Positions 24,829 through 33,003 of a stretch of 64,000 nucleotides of DNA are shown here, one piece after another. The notes beneath the pieces were generated by a model. It worked only from the letters and a program-made list of their open reading frames with translations, was not told where the DNA came from and did not search any database. This DNA comes from Nocardioides marinus (GTDB lineage Bacteria; Pseudomonadota; Alphaproteobacteria; Rhodobacterales; Rhodobacteraceae), in the NCBI GenBank assembly GCA_019801415.1, contig JAHVJD010000003.1, forward strand, positions 124,001 to 188,000, in the 5' to 3' direction. The translations under genes were made by a program, and so were the position numbers. Each line of letters begins with the position of its first letter. The stretch's first letter is position 1.

Positions 24829-25150
24829 TGTGTCTGCATCAGACACTGGACCCGCCTCGCCTACCGTGCCGCTCGTTGTCACTTGCCTGTGGGAAGTGAT
24901 GCAGCGCCGCCGCAACCGGCCCGTTCCCACCTGAAAAGCCCCGCGAACGCCGCTGATCCGGTCGGCCCGGACATTGGTGCGCGGCACCGATGTCGCGAAG
25001 ACAAGCGCTGCTGGAAAGGCGCGCGCTGACGGCGATCGCCAGAGCGATCCCTTGGCGGGTTCACCTGCTTTGCGGCACCGCAGCTCTGCCAGAGCGTTTG
25101 GCTCTGCCGTCACAGCTGTCAGCCCCCCAGTTCCCCGGGTCTTCTCCCCT
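24829..25150. other. Intergenic region between convergent fliP and flgI, no feature seen
   Basis: About 320 nt between the two terminators. No reading frame with plausible start, ribosome site and composition, and no repeat or RNA fold that I can support. Short TGTCTG-N4-CAGACA and AGAGCG/GCTCTG inverted pieces occur but look incidental. Confidence 0.6.
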
Positions 25151-25199
25151 GCCAAAGCAAAAAGCCCCGGCTGCGACAGGCAGGTCCGGGGCTTTGGCA
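25151..25199 (-). terminator. Terminator of the flgE-flgI operon
   Basis: On the minus strand: a 10-bp stem AAAGCCCCGG with a 15-nt loop, followed by a T-tract of five, 18 nt after the flgI stop. An outer GCCAAAG/CTTTGGC pairing can extend the structure. Confidence 0.85.
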
Positions 25200-25216
25200 G
25201 AAACTTGGGCAGTTGA

Positions 25217-26323
25217 TCAGCGGACGACGAACTCCGCATGCAGCGCGCCCGCCGCTTTCAGGCTCTTCAGAATGTCGATCATGTCGCGCGGCGACACGCC
25301 CAGCGCGTTCAACCCCGACACCACTTCGGACAGGGAGGTGGTCTCCGGCACCTCGGCCAGTTGCACGCCCTCTTCTTCCTCGATGGCGGCGCCGGTACGT
25401 GGCACAACCACCGTCTCCCCGTCGGCAAAGGGGTTCGGCTGCACCACCAGCGGTGTTTCCTCGATCCGCAGTGTCAGGTTGCCCTGGGCCACGGCGACGC
25501 GGGAAATCCGCACATCGCTGCCCATGACGATGGTGCCCGAGCGCTGATCGACCACGACCCGCGCCTTGCGTTGCGGTTCCACCAGAATGTTCTCGATCCG
25601 CCCGACGGCATGGGCCGTGGAACGGGCGTTGGTGCGTTTGATGTCGACTTCCACGGTACCGGAGTCCCGCATCAGGGCCACGTTGCGACCGAACTCGTTG
25701 TTGATCGCGCGTTCGATGCGTCCGGCGGTGGTGAAATCCGGTTCCCGCAGCGCCAGCCGCATGGAGCTGAGCGATGCCAGGTCAAAGTCGATCTCGCGTT
25801 CGACCCGCGCGCCGGACGGGATCACCCCGGCGGTCGGCACGCCCTGTGTCACGGTGGCAGCGGCCCCTTCGGCCACGGCGCCGCCGGCCAGGATGGTGCC
25901 CTGCGCCACAGCGTAGATCTGACCGTCCGCCGCGTTCAGCGGTGTCATGATCAGCGTACCACCCAGCAGGCTCTTGGAATCGCCGATCGCCGACACGGTC
26001 ACGTCAATGGTGCTGCCCACCCGGGCAAAGGGCGGCAGCGTCGCGGTCACGAAAACCGCGGCCACGTTCTTGGGGCGGAACTGCTCGCCGGTCACGTTGA
26101 CCCCGAGCCGCTCCAGGATGTTGGACATGATTTCCTCGGTGAAGGGCGAATTGCGCAGCCCGTCCCCGGTGCCATCGAGCCCGACCACAAGGCCGTAACC
26201 CACCAGGTCGTTGCCCCGGACCCCGTCGAATTCGACCAGGTCCTTGAGCCGGATGGTATTGGCCTGCGCGAGGGCGGGAATCAGCAGCAGGCAGCTGAGG
26301 AGTATGCGGAAAAAGACCATCAT
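25217..26323 (-). CDS. flgI: Flagellar P-ring protein FlgI
   Basis: Periplasmic P-ring subunit, 368 residues, normal length. Signal peptide at residues 1-21 (cleaved after ALAQA), then the invariant start of the mature protein with IRLKDLVEFDGVRGNDLVGYGLVVGLDGTGD, and the C-terminal block VSGLNALGVSPRDMIDILKSLKAAGALHAEFVV. Its start overlaps the flgL stop. It is the last gene of flgE-flgK-flgL-flgI, while its chaperone FlgA is encoded in the rod operon. Confidence 0.97.
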   Translation of the reverse strand: MMVFFRILLSCLLLIPALAQANTIRLKDLVEFDGVRGNDLVGYGLVVGLDGTGDGLRNSPFTEEIMSNILERLGVNVTGEQFRPKNVAAVFVTATLPPFARVGSTIDVTVSAIGDSKSLLGGTLIMTPLNAADGQIYAVAQGTILAGGAVAEGAAATVTQGVPTAGVIPSGARVEREIDFDLASLSSMRLALREPDFTTAGRIERAINNEFGRNVALMRDSGTVEVDIKRTNARSTAHAVGRIENILVEPQRKARVVVDQRSGTIVMGSDVRISRVAVAQGNLTLRIEETPLVVQPNPFADGETVVVPRTGAAIEEEEGVQLAEVPETTSLSEVVSGLNALGVSPRDMIDILKSLKAAGALHAEFVVR

Positions 26324-27327
26324 CAGAGATACTTCAGCAGGGACAGCTGCGAGCTGCGCGAGGTGATCGTGTAAAGACCCTCGAGCTGCGTCTGCGCTTC
26401 CTGCAGCCGTGTATAGGTTTCGTAGGGATCGGCCGAAACCAGCTTGTTCTTGACGATGCTCAGGCTGGTCTTGGACGCCTCGTTGCGGGTGTTGACCGCC
26501 TCCAGCTGCCCTTCGATGAAGCCGACATCCGCCTGCAGCCGGATCAGCCGCTGCTCGCTTTCGGTCATCTCGGTGCTGGATTCGATCACCAGGTCGATGC
26601 GCACGTCATCGGCAAGACCCAGGGCCGGCTCATTGGCGAGCGCGGCGATCACGTAGCTTTGCAGCGTATGCTTCAGATTGTCATCGTCAGCGCGGATCCC
26701 CATGGACACCTGCTGCCCTTCGCCCACCGTGACCGGACGCAGATCCGTGTCGGAACCGCGATACATCACGCTGTCGAACCCGGCGGGATCGGCGAACCAG
26801 TCCTTCACCTCCTGAATGATGTCGCTGCTGGTGGTCAGGCCCGACACTTCGGTCAGGATGCTGGCCATCAGGGTATCGGCGCCATTCAGCGGCTTGGTAT
26901 CGGTGGCGGTGCCGGCAAAGATCGTGCGGCCGCCGACCTCGGAGTTGAACAGGCTGATGGCACTGGACATGCGTTGCTTGGCCTGGGTGCCGAACTGCTC
27001 GGCATTGGCAATGTCCATCGCCGGCGACAGCCGCAGAATGTCGTTGCGCAGATCCTGCACCTGGTTCTGCACCGTGGTCAGGCTGTTCTGCGTCGCCGTT
27101 GCGAACAGCTGCACCTCGCCATTGGCGACCATGTAGCTTTCCAGCTTGTTCAGGTTGTTTTCCAGGTCCGCCAGATAGGTGTAATCGCCGCCAAGACGCT
27201 CGGTCAGGTTGGCGGACTTGCCGGTGGAAAACTCATCCGAGAGCGTGGCGACGGTGTTTTTCAGTTCGGTGTTACGGCTGCGCAGGAAGAGATGCTGCGC
27301 CATGTCTCCAAAAGAATTCAAAATCAT
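26323..27327 (-). CDS. flgL: Hook-filament junction protein FlgL (HAP3)
   Basis: A 334-residue flagellin-like protein joining FlgK to the filament. The N-terminal helix region (FGDMAQHLFLRSRNTELKNTVATLSDEFSTGKSANLTERLGGDY) and the C-terminal helices (LEAVNTRNEASKTSLSIVKNKLVSADPYETYTRLQEAQTQLEGLYTITSRSSQLSLL) match FlgL; the centre is a FlgL-type domain with SEVGGRTIFAGTATDT. Starts 3 nt after the flgK stop. Confidence 0.92.
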   Translation of the reverse strand: MILNSFGDMAQHLFLRSRNTELKNTVATLSDEFSTGKSANLTERLGGDYTYLADLENNLNKLESYMVANGEVQLFATATQNSLTTVQNQVQDLRNDILRLSPAMDIANAEQFGTQAKQRMSSAISLFNSEVGGRTIFAGTATDTKPLNGADTLMASILTEVSGLTTSSDIIQEVKDWFADPAGFDSVMYRGSDTDLRPVTVGEGQQVSMGIRADDDNLKHTLQSYVIAALANEPALGLADDVRIDLVIESSTEMTESEQRLIRLQADVGFIEGQLEAVNTRNEASKTSLSIVKNKLVSADPYETYTRLQEAQTQLEGLYTITSRSSQLSLLKYL

Positions 27328-27330
27328 GCA

Positions 27331-28779
27331 TCACATCCTAATCAGCGTATCCATCAGTTCGTCGATCACGGAAATCATCCGCGCGTTGGCAGCGTAGTAT
27401 TTCTCGACCAGCATCAGGTTCTGCAGCTCGGCATCGGTATCCACCCCGAGCGCAAGCTCGGCCTGGCTCATCTCGTTGTAGCTGGTGGCGGCAAAGGTCG
27501 AGGACCGCGCGGCCGTCTCACTGTCCTGCGCGAAGCGGGACAACAGGTTGGCCGTCAGCGTCGCGGCCGACATGTTGGCGGTCCCCAGTCCGATCGACGA
27601 GACGCTGCGGGTTTCGCCCAGAACGTCCGTATAGGCCTGCAACAGGCTCGAATCGCCGGGGTCACCGGGGGCGGTGGCATACAGCCCGTCGCGGAAGCGC
27701 CAGGTCTCGGCGGAGCCGCTCAAGGATACGAGGTCATTCAGCTCGATCCGGTTGGCGATCCCGACGGTGTTGGCGGGGTCAAAGAAGTTGCCGTCGTCCG
27801 TGAAGATCCCGGCATCCCCCGTTCCGATGGTGCCGTCGAGGGCCGGGTCCTGAAAACGCTCGATCAGGTCCTTGGCCATCGCGTCGAGATCCTCCTGCGC
27901 CTCGAGCGAGGTCACGTCGCGGATCTCGAACTGCGCGGTCAGGGTGCCGCCGCGCAAGGGACCGTTCGGACCGGTATCGATGGGCTTGCCATTGACCTCG
28001 AGCCCCGAGATCATCCCGTTGTCGATGGTCATATGGGGCATGATATCGCGGGTCCGGCTGAAACTCAGCTCGGAGGCGCGGCCATCCAGCAGCATCACGC
28101 CGCCGGTCGAGAACAGCGAAATCTGGCCGTTGTCGCGGCGCACCACGTTGACCGGAATGATCTCGTTGATCTGGTCGATCAGCTGATCGCGCTGGTCGTT
28201 CATCGAGGCCACGTCCATGCCGCCGGCCTCGACCACCATGATGCGCGCGTTCAGCTTCTCGATATCCTTGAGCGCCTGGTTCACGGTTTCCACCTGGCTG
28301 CCGATGGCGCCGTCTGCATTGATGCGCAGGTCCCTCAGCCCCTCGGCGGTGCGCGAGATCGATTCGGCCAGCGCGTTGGCCCGCACCGACAGATCATTCA
28401 GCCGAGGTTGCGAATCCGGTCGGGACACGGCTTCGATCAGCGACGACTGGAACTCCGACATCTGCGACGCCAGAGACATTTCGTTGTCGACGGTGCCGAC
28501 CAGATCGGACATGCGACTAAAGAAGTCGGACTGCGCCTTGGCCGCGCCGTATTCGGCCTCTGCCACACGACGGTTGGCCATGATCACCGGGTCGGTGATG
28601 CGCTGCACATTTCCGATCCGGACCCCGGTGACACCGACGCCAGGGCTGTTGACGTCCAGAACCCGGCGCGAATAGCCGGGCGTCAAGGCGTTGGACAGGT
28701 TTTCAGAGACTACCTGCGAGGAACGACTTGCCGCGTTCAGACCGCTCATCGCGCTGTTAAGGGCAGAGAAAATAGACAT
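27331..28779 (-). CDS. flgK: Hook-filament junction protein FlgK (HAP1)
   Basis: A 482-residue axial protein. N-terminus MSIFSALNSAMSGLNAASRSSQVVSENLSNALTPGYSRR is characteristic of FlgK, and the C-terminus ends in the FlgK-type helix LMLVEKYYAANARMISVIDELMDTLIRM. The middle includes the long coiled region (LEKLNARIMV...MNDQRDQLIDQINEIIPVNVVRRDNG). Lies 46 nt after flgE beyond a hairpin and 3 nt before flgL. Confidence 0.95.
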   Translation of the reverse strand: MSIFSALNSAMSGLNAASRSSQVVSENLSNALTPGYSRRVLDVNSPGVGVTGVRIGNVQRITDPVIMANRRVAEAEYGAAKAQSDFFSRMSDLVGTVDNEMSLASQMSEFQSSLIEAVSRPDSQPRLNDLSVRANALAESISRTAEGLRDLRINADGAIGSQVETVNQALKDIEKLNARIMVVEAGGMDVASMNDQRDQLIDQINEIIPVNVVRRDNGQISLFSTGGVMLLDGRASELSFSRTRDIMPHMTIDNGMISGLEVNGKPIDTGPNGPLRGGTLTAQFEIRDVTSLEAQEDLDAMAKDLIERFQDPALDGTIGTGDAGIFTDDGNFFDPANTVGIANRIELNDLVSLSGSAETWRFRDGLYATAPGDPGDSSLLQAYTDVLGETRSVSSIGLGTANMSAATLTANLLSRFAQDSETAARSSTFAATSYNEMSQAELALGVDTDAELQNLMLVEKYYAANARMISVIDELMDTLIRM

Positions 28780-28814
28780 GTTCAGCCTGCTTTCGTGAAA
28801 CCGGGATCAGGAAG

Positions 28815-28838
28815 CATCAAGCGCCTTAGCGCTTGATG
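28815..28838 (-). other. Hairpin straddling the flgE stop codon
   Basis: A 9-bp perfect stem (CATCAAGCG and its complement) with a 6-nt loop that contains the flgE stop codon TAA. No T-tract follows, so it is not a clean terminator. It could set 3' processing or stability and so separate the high level of hook protein from the low level of FlgK made from the same operon. Confidence 0.6.
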
Positions 28839-30133
28839 TTGGTGGTTTCCTGCAACATTTCGTCCACGGTCTGGATGACCTTGGCGTTCGACGAATAGGC
28901 CCGCTGGGTCTGGATCATGTTCGTCAGTTCCGTTGCCACGTCGACGGCGGATTCTTCCTGGGCATAGCTCAGGATTTCCCCGGTCGGGCCTTCACCCGGA
29001 TCCCACAGGTAGAAGTCGCCGGCCTCGTCGGTCGGCTCGTAGGTCTGGGAGTCCAGCGCCTTCATGCCGTTGATGTTGGAGACATCGGCCAGCGGCACCT
29101 TGTAGATCACCCGCGAGTCGCCGGAGTCATACTTGGCGATCACCTCGCCGGTTTCATTGACCTCAACCGACACGAAGGAGCCGACCGGGGTGCCATCCTT
29201 TTCGGTGGTGCCCGGCACGAAGTCCTCGCCGAGCTGGCTCATGCCGTTCTGCTCGCCAATCACGCCGATGTTGATCTCGATCGGGCCACCCGCCACGTTG
29301 ATGGTCACGGACCCGGCGGTTGCATCATAGGCGCCGCCCGTGGTGGTGGTCACGCTTTGCAGGGTGCCGGCCGAGGTGGCGCTGTCGTCGAAGGTCAGCG
29401 TGTATTCCCCGATCACCGTCGCACCGCTGGCGGAATCGACGATCTGCATGGTCCACTCGTTGCTGCCGGTTGTGGCCGGCGCGGTCGCAACGGTCGGCGT
29501 GTAGGTGATGGTCAGCTCTTCGGCGCGGCCCATGCTGTCATAGTAGCGCACCACCTGTTCCTCAGGCGCACCGGATGCGCCAACGTCGGTGGCCGAGGCC
29601 GGCAGGTTCGCGGTCAGGCTGATCTCGGTGGTCGGTTCCGCAGACAGCCGGTTCAGATCAATCAGGACCGGCTCCAGCGAATCGCTGCTGTCGCGGGCCG
29701 CGTTGGTCACGGAGCCATCAGCATTGGCCGGCCACCCCATCAGGGCGAGCCCGGATTCGGTGGTCAGGTAACCGTTGGAATCGGTCCGGAACGACCCGGT
29801 GGTGGTCAACATCATCGTCGGGTTCACGCCCGCCTCGATATCCGTGACGGATGCCACCGGCAGCATGCCGCGGCCGCGCACGGCAAGGTCGGTGGCGTTG
29901 TTGGTGGTCACCAGCGGACCGCGCTCGTCGATCAGCCGCACGTTGGTCGTGCGCACGCCACCCGCCGCATAGGTTCCGCCGGAACCTGCGTTGACCATGG
30001 AATGAAAGTCGGTTTGAACCCGCTTGTATCCACGGGTCGAAGAGTTGGCGATGTTATCCGAAATGGAGGCCAACCGGCTGGCGTTGGCGCTCAATCCTGA
30101 AACGCCCGCGTTCAGCGACGAAGAAATGGTCAT
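28826..30133 (-). CDS. flgE: Flagellar hook protein FlgE
   Basis: Hook subunit, 435 residues. The N-terminus (SLNAGVSGLSANASRLASISDNIANSSTRGYKR) and C-terminus (AVDVATELTNMIQTQRAYSSNAKVIQTVDEMLQETTNI) are classic axial-protein ends; the beta-rich centre is the hook D1/D2 region, including EISLTANLPASAT and YYDSMGRAEELTITYT, as in FlgE. First gene of flgE-flgK-flgL-flgI, preceded by a CtrA-like box 57 bp from its ATG. Confidence 0.96.
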   Translation of the reverse strand: MTISSSLNAGVSGLSANASRLASISDNIANSSTRGYKRVQTDFHSMVNAGSGGTYAAGGVRTTNVRLIDERGPLVTTNNATDLAVRGRGMLPVASVTDIEAGVNPTMMLTTTGSFRTDSNGYLTTESGLALMGWPANADGSVTNAARDSSDSLEPVLIDLNRLSAEPTTEISLTANLPASATDVGASGAPEEQVVRYYDSMGRAEELTITYTPTVATAPATTGSNEWTMQIVDSASGATVIGEYTLTFDDSATSAGTLQSVTTTTGGAYDATAGSVTINVAGGPIEINIGVIGEQNGMSQLGEDFVPGTTEKDGTPVGSFVSVEVNETGEVIAKYDSGDSRVIYKVPLADVSNINGMKALDSQTYEPTDEAGDFYLWDPGEGPTGEILSYAQEESAVDVATELTNMIQTQRAYSSNAKVIQTVDEMLQETTNIKR

Positions 30134-30171
30134 AGCACGCCTTTCTGCTGCATCTAATCATTCTGATGCAA

Positions 30172-30204
30172 CAGCTAGCGCAAGAGCGATTAACGGGCGG
30201 CTAA
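30172..30204 (-). promoter_or_regulatory. CtrA-like box and -10 before flgE
   Basis: Read toward flgE: TTAG-N7-TTAA (30190-30204, 7 of 8), exactly 12 nt, then TAGCTG (30172-30177), with the near edge of the box 57 bp before the ATG. Same geometry as the fliL, fliI and motB promoters. Confidence 0.5.
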
Positions 30205-30256
30205 CAGATCAAATATGACCTATCTGTCAGCCGCCGCTTCCAGCAAATTCAGCCGG

Positions 30257-31093
30257 TTAGTCGCGAAGAAGGATGATTTCGATCCGGTTGTTGCGGGCCG
30301 CCATCGGATTCGCAACCGCCAGATCACGGTCCGCATGGCCGGTCACCCGGTCGATCCGCCGCGCCGACAAGCCGCCTGATTCGAGCAACCGCCGCGCCTG
30401 GTCCGCCCGCGCATGCGAGAGTTCCCAGACCGGATTGTTGGCCAGAACAACGGGATGCGAGCGGATGTGACCACCCACCGCGACATTGCTGCCGGTCGTG
30501 CCGGCAACCCGCGCGATCATCCGCACCAGGTCGCGGAACAGGGGCGTCGGCTCGGCATTGCCCTCGCCAAACAGTGGCACATCATCCGTTGCGAACAATT
30601 CGATGATCAGCCCTTCGTCGGTGACGCGGGTCACGATATGACGCGCCATCGCGATCGAGATCATGCTCTCGCCACCGCGCCCGGACAGCTGCTCTTCGAT
30701 GGCGCGGAACTTGCTGTCCTCCGCGTCCTGCTTGTCGCTGGCATCAATACCGGTATCGCCCTGGGCCTGCTGGGCATCCATGGGGTTGATATCGGTGGCG
30801 CCAGTGCCGGATTGCGGCTTGATGTCCTCGGTGAACATGCTGTCCCCCTGGAACGCACCATTGCCGCCACCGGACACCCGGCTCAGCGGGATCGACGGCG
30901 AAAAGTAATCCGCCAGACCCTTGCGTTGTTTTTCTGTCGTCGCATTCAGGAGCCACATCAACATGAAGAAGGCCATCATCGCGGTCACGAAGTCGGCGTA
31001 AGCCACCTTCCACGCGCCACCGTGATGGCCATCGCCACCACCTGACTTTTTCTTCTTGATGATAATGGGCGCCACATTGCTTTGTGCGCTCAT
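30257..31093 (-). CDS. motB: Flagellar motor stator protein MotB
   Basis: Peptidoglycan-anchored stator subunit, 278 residues. Basic N-terminus, one TM helix with the ion-binding Asp34 in AWKVAYADFVTAMMAFFMLMW, a plug/linker region, and a C-terminal OmpA-like domain (residues about 145-278, ending ARNNRIEIILLRD). Ion type (H+ or Na+) cannot be told from sequence. I start at ATG 31093 (MSAQSNV); an in-frame GTG at 31114 adds seven residues. Encoded alone, 11 kb from motA, with its own perfect CtrA-type box. Confidence 0.95.
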   Translation of the reverse strand: MSAQSNVAPIIIKKKKSGGGDGHHGGAWKVAYADFVTAMMAFFMLMWLLNATTEKQRKGLADYFSPSIPLSRVSGGGNGAFQGDSMFTEDIKPQSGTGATDINPMDAQQAQGDTGIDASDKQDAEDSKFRAIEEQLSGRGGESMISIAMARHIVTRVTDEGLIIELFATDDVPLFGEGNAEPTPLFRDLVRMIARVAGTTGSNVAVGGHIRSHPVVLANNPVWELSHARADQARRLLESGGLSARRIDRVTGHADRDLAVANPMAARNNRIEIILLRD

Positions 31094-31122
31094 ATCCACC
31101 ACCACTATTTTCACCCACGTCC

Positions 31123-31155
31123 GGGATAGCAGCCAGGCTGTTAAATGTGCCTTAA
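31123..31155 (-). promoter_or_regulatory. Perfect CtrA-type box and -10 before motB
   Basis: TTAA-atgtgcc-TTAA at 31141-31155 matches all 8 positions of the TTAA-N7-TTAA CtrA site. Toward motB it is followed after exactly 12 nt by TATCCC (31123-31128); the near edge of the box is 47 bp before the ATG at 31093. It separates motB from the hemN gene behind it. Confidence 0.65.
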
Positions 31156-31198
31156 CAATTAAACTTGCCGGCAGTTCTTCGGCGCAGGGGGCGGCGGA

Positions 31199-32554
31199 TC
31201 AGGAGGCCTGGCTGTAACGCACTCCCTCCGGCGTATGGGCATCAAAGGCACTGGCGATGATGCGGGTCAGCGGACGGCCTTCCGGCAGGATTTCCAACGC
31301 TTCGTCGGTCAACCGCAGCAGGTCTCCGAACCGCTCCGCCAGCGCCTGCAAGATGTCGTCCAACGCTGCCGCCTCCGTGCCGTGACCGCGCGCAAGCTCC
31401 GCCCGGTCGAGGCGGAAATCGCACATCAGCATCTCGATCGCACGGCCGCGCAGGCGATCCTCCGGCGCCATCAGATAGCCACGCGCAGCGGCCAGCTGCC
31501 CGGCCTCGACCCGTTCGATATAGGCAGGTGTGGCCGCCGCGTTCTGGAGGTAGCCGCCATCAAACCGCGAGATCGAAGAGGCCCCGAACCCGATCAGCGT
31601 CGGGCAGGCATCATCCGTATAGCCTTGGAAGTTCCGCCGCAGCTGCCCGTGGTGCGCCGCCTGGGCCAGGCGGTCCGTCGGCTTGGCGAAATGGTCTATG
31701 CCGATCGCCTCATACCCTGCCGCGGCAAAGCGCGCCGCGGCGAGACCCGCCAGCTGAAACCGCGCCTGATCATCCGGCAGGCTGTCTTCCTTGATCAGCT
31801 TTTGCCGCTTGGCGACCCAGGGCACATGCGCATAGCCGAACAGGGCCATCCGGTCCGGATCGAGGCTGAGCACCTTGTCCACCGTGTCCGCCATGCGGGC
31901 CTCGCTCTGATGCGGCAGGCCATAGACCAGATCCGCATTCAGCGACCGTATTCCCGCCGCCCGCAGGTCGTCGACGCAGCTGCGTGTCACCTCGAAGGGC
32001 TGCATGCGCCCGATGGCCTGCTGCACCAAAGGGTCGAAATCCTGAATCCCGATACTGGCCCGGTTCATGCCTTCCGCAGCCAGCGCGGCGATCTTGTCCC
32101 GATCCACCAGCGTCGGGTCGATCTCGACGGAAAATTCCCAATCCTCGGTCTGTGCGAACACCGACTTCACCGCCTGCGCAAGGCGGCCAATCATCGACGG
32201 GGTCAGGATCGTCGGGGTACCGCCGCCCCAGTGCATCCGCCCCATCCGCACCCCCTTGGGCAACAAGGTCCCAACCTGGCGGATCTCCTTTACCAGCGTG
32301 TCCAGGTAGCTCTCCACCGGGCTCAGCGTCTGGGTGCCCTGGGTGCGGCAGGCACAGAACCAGCACAGGCGCTCGCAGAACGGGATATGCAGGTAAACCG
32401 AGACCGGCACATCCGGGTCCAGTTGCTGCAAGGCGCGCGCCTGTTCGGCCGCACCGATCTCGGCCGAGAACAACGGCGCCGTGGGGTAGGAGGTGTAGCG
32501 GGGCACCCGGCTGTCGAACAGCCCAAGGGCTTTGAGGCGGTCAATCTGTTTCAT
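31199..32554 (-). CDS. hemN: Oxygen-independent coproporphyrinogen III oxidase HemN
   Basis: Radical-SAM enzyme that converts coproporphyrinogen III to protoporphyrinogen IX without oxygen in heme synthesis. The 451-residue protein has the HemN start (SRVPRYTSYPTAPLF), the iron-sulfur motif CERLCWFC (C-x3-C-x2-C) near residue 65, the MHWGGGTPT motif and the GFGASSIS region; length is that of true HemN rather than the shorter HemW. Starts at ATG 32554 (MKQIDRLK); a longer frame upstream would place the FNR-like site inside the gene. Expression is probably raised by low oxygen through the site at 32588-32601. Confidence 0.94.
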   Translation of the reverse strand: MKQIDRLKALGLFDSRVPRYTSYPTAPLFSAEIGAAEQARALQQLDPDVPVSVYLHIPFCERLCWFCACRTQGTQTLSPVESYLDTLVKEIRQVGTLLPKGVRMGRMHWGGGTPTILTPSMIGRLAQAVKSVFAQTEDWEFSVEIDPTLVDRDKIAALAAEGMNRASIGIQDFDPLVQQAIGRMQPFEVTRSCVDDLRAAGIRSLNADLVYGLPHQSEARMADTVDKVLSLDPDRMALFGYAHVPWVAKRQKLIKEDSLPDDQARFQLAGLAAARFAAAGYEAIGIDHFAKPTDRLAQAAHHGQLRRNFQGYTDDACPTLIGFGASSISRFDGGYLQNAAATPAYIERVEAGQLAAARGYLMAPEDRLRGRAIEMLMCDFRLDRAELARGHGTEAAALDDILQALAERFGDLLRLTDEALEILPEGRPLTRIIASAFDAHTPEGVRYSQAS

Positions 32555-32587
32555 GACTGCTGCATGCCTCTTTTGACGGCGGCGCAC

Positions 32588-32601
32588 TTTGCGCAGGATC
32601 A
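32588..32601. promoter_or_regulatory. FNR/FnrL-like half-matched box before hemN
   Basis: TTGCG-N4-ATCAA, 8 of 10 bases of TTGAT-N4-ATCAA, one half perfect, 33 bp before the hemN start. FnrL control of hemN-type genes is known in Rhodobacter; the site itself is imperfect, so moderate to low confidence. Confidence 0.4.
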
Positions 32602-32724
32602 AATCCGCCATTTTTCAGCGATTTTTTCCGCCCGCGCACACGGTCGAACAAGGCACTGGGAACAATCGGGAAAAGCCACTTGAACCGCGCCGATAGATTT
32701 CTCGGTCAGAGCCTCATTTTCCGT

Positions 32725-32753
32725 TTGACGCCCTTGGCATTGCGCCTTATACG
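32725..32753 (+). promoter_or_regulatory. Promoter of tRNA-Leu
   Basis: TTGACG at 32725-32730, a 17-nt spacer, TATACG at 32748-32753, then a G+C-rich discriminator (GGCCCCTC) of the kind seen at stringently controlled stable-RNA promoters. The tRNA starts 16 nt after the -10. Confidence 0.78.
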
Positions 32754-32769
32754 GCCCCTCACGACACCT

Positions 32770-32856
32770 GCCCAGGTGGCGGAATTGGTAGACGCGCTAG
32801 CTTCAGGTGCTAGTGTCCGTATGGACGTGGAGGTTCGAGTCCTCTCCTGGGCACCA
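32770..32856 (+). tRNA. tRNA-Leu(CAG)
   Basis: Acceptor stem GCCCAGG/CCTGGGC, D-arm with GGTAGA, anticodon stem CTAGC/GCTAG enclosing the loop TTCAGGT (anticodon CAG), a long variable arm (GTCCGTATGGAC) as in class II tRNAs, and T-arm GGTTCGAGTCC. Discriminator A at 32853; CCA is encoded at 32854-32856. Reads CUG, the most used Leu codon in this G+C-rich genome. Confidence 0.97.
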
Positions 32857-32969
32857 TTCCCCGAAAATCGAAAAAATTACCCTGCAAAGCTGCGATCGGC
32901 TTGCGCCTAGACGCGTGGCTTCGAATCGCCTTGCGGCAATAACGGCCCGTCCCGCGCGCCGACGTGAAA

Positions 32970-32994
32970 CGGGGCGAGCCCAAAGCCCGCCCCG
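32970..32994 (-). terminator. Probable terminator after hemY
   Basis: On the minus strand a 7-bp G+C stem (CGGGGCG/CGCCCCG) with an inner G+C pairing and a short TTT tail, 9 nt after the hemY stop. Weak T-tract, so only probable. Confidence 0.45.
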
Positions 32995-33003
32995 CAGATA
33001 TCG

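Noticed and set aside
24829-25150. Possible gene or small RNA between fliP and flgI
   Set aside because: No start with ribosome site, no conserved-looking protein, no promoter; the two strong hairpins at its ends are terminators of the flanking operons.
26659-28836. 725-codon open frame opposite flgL and flgK
   Set aside because: Overlaps two secure genes and shows antisense composition.
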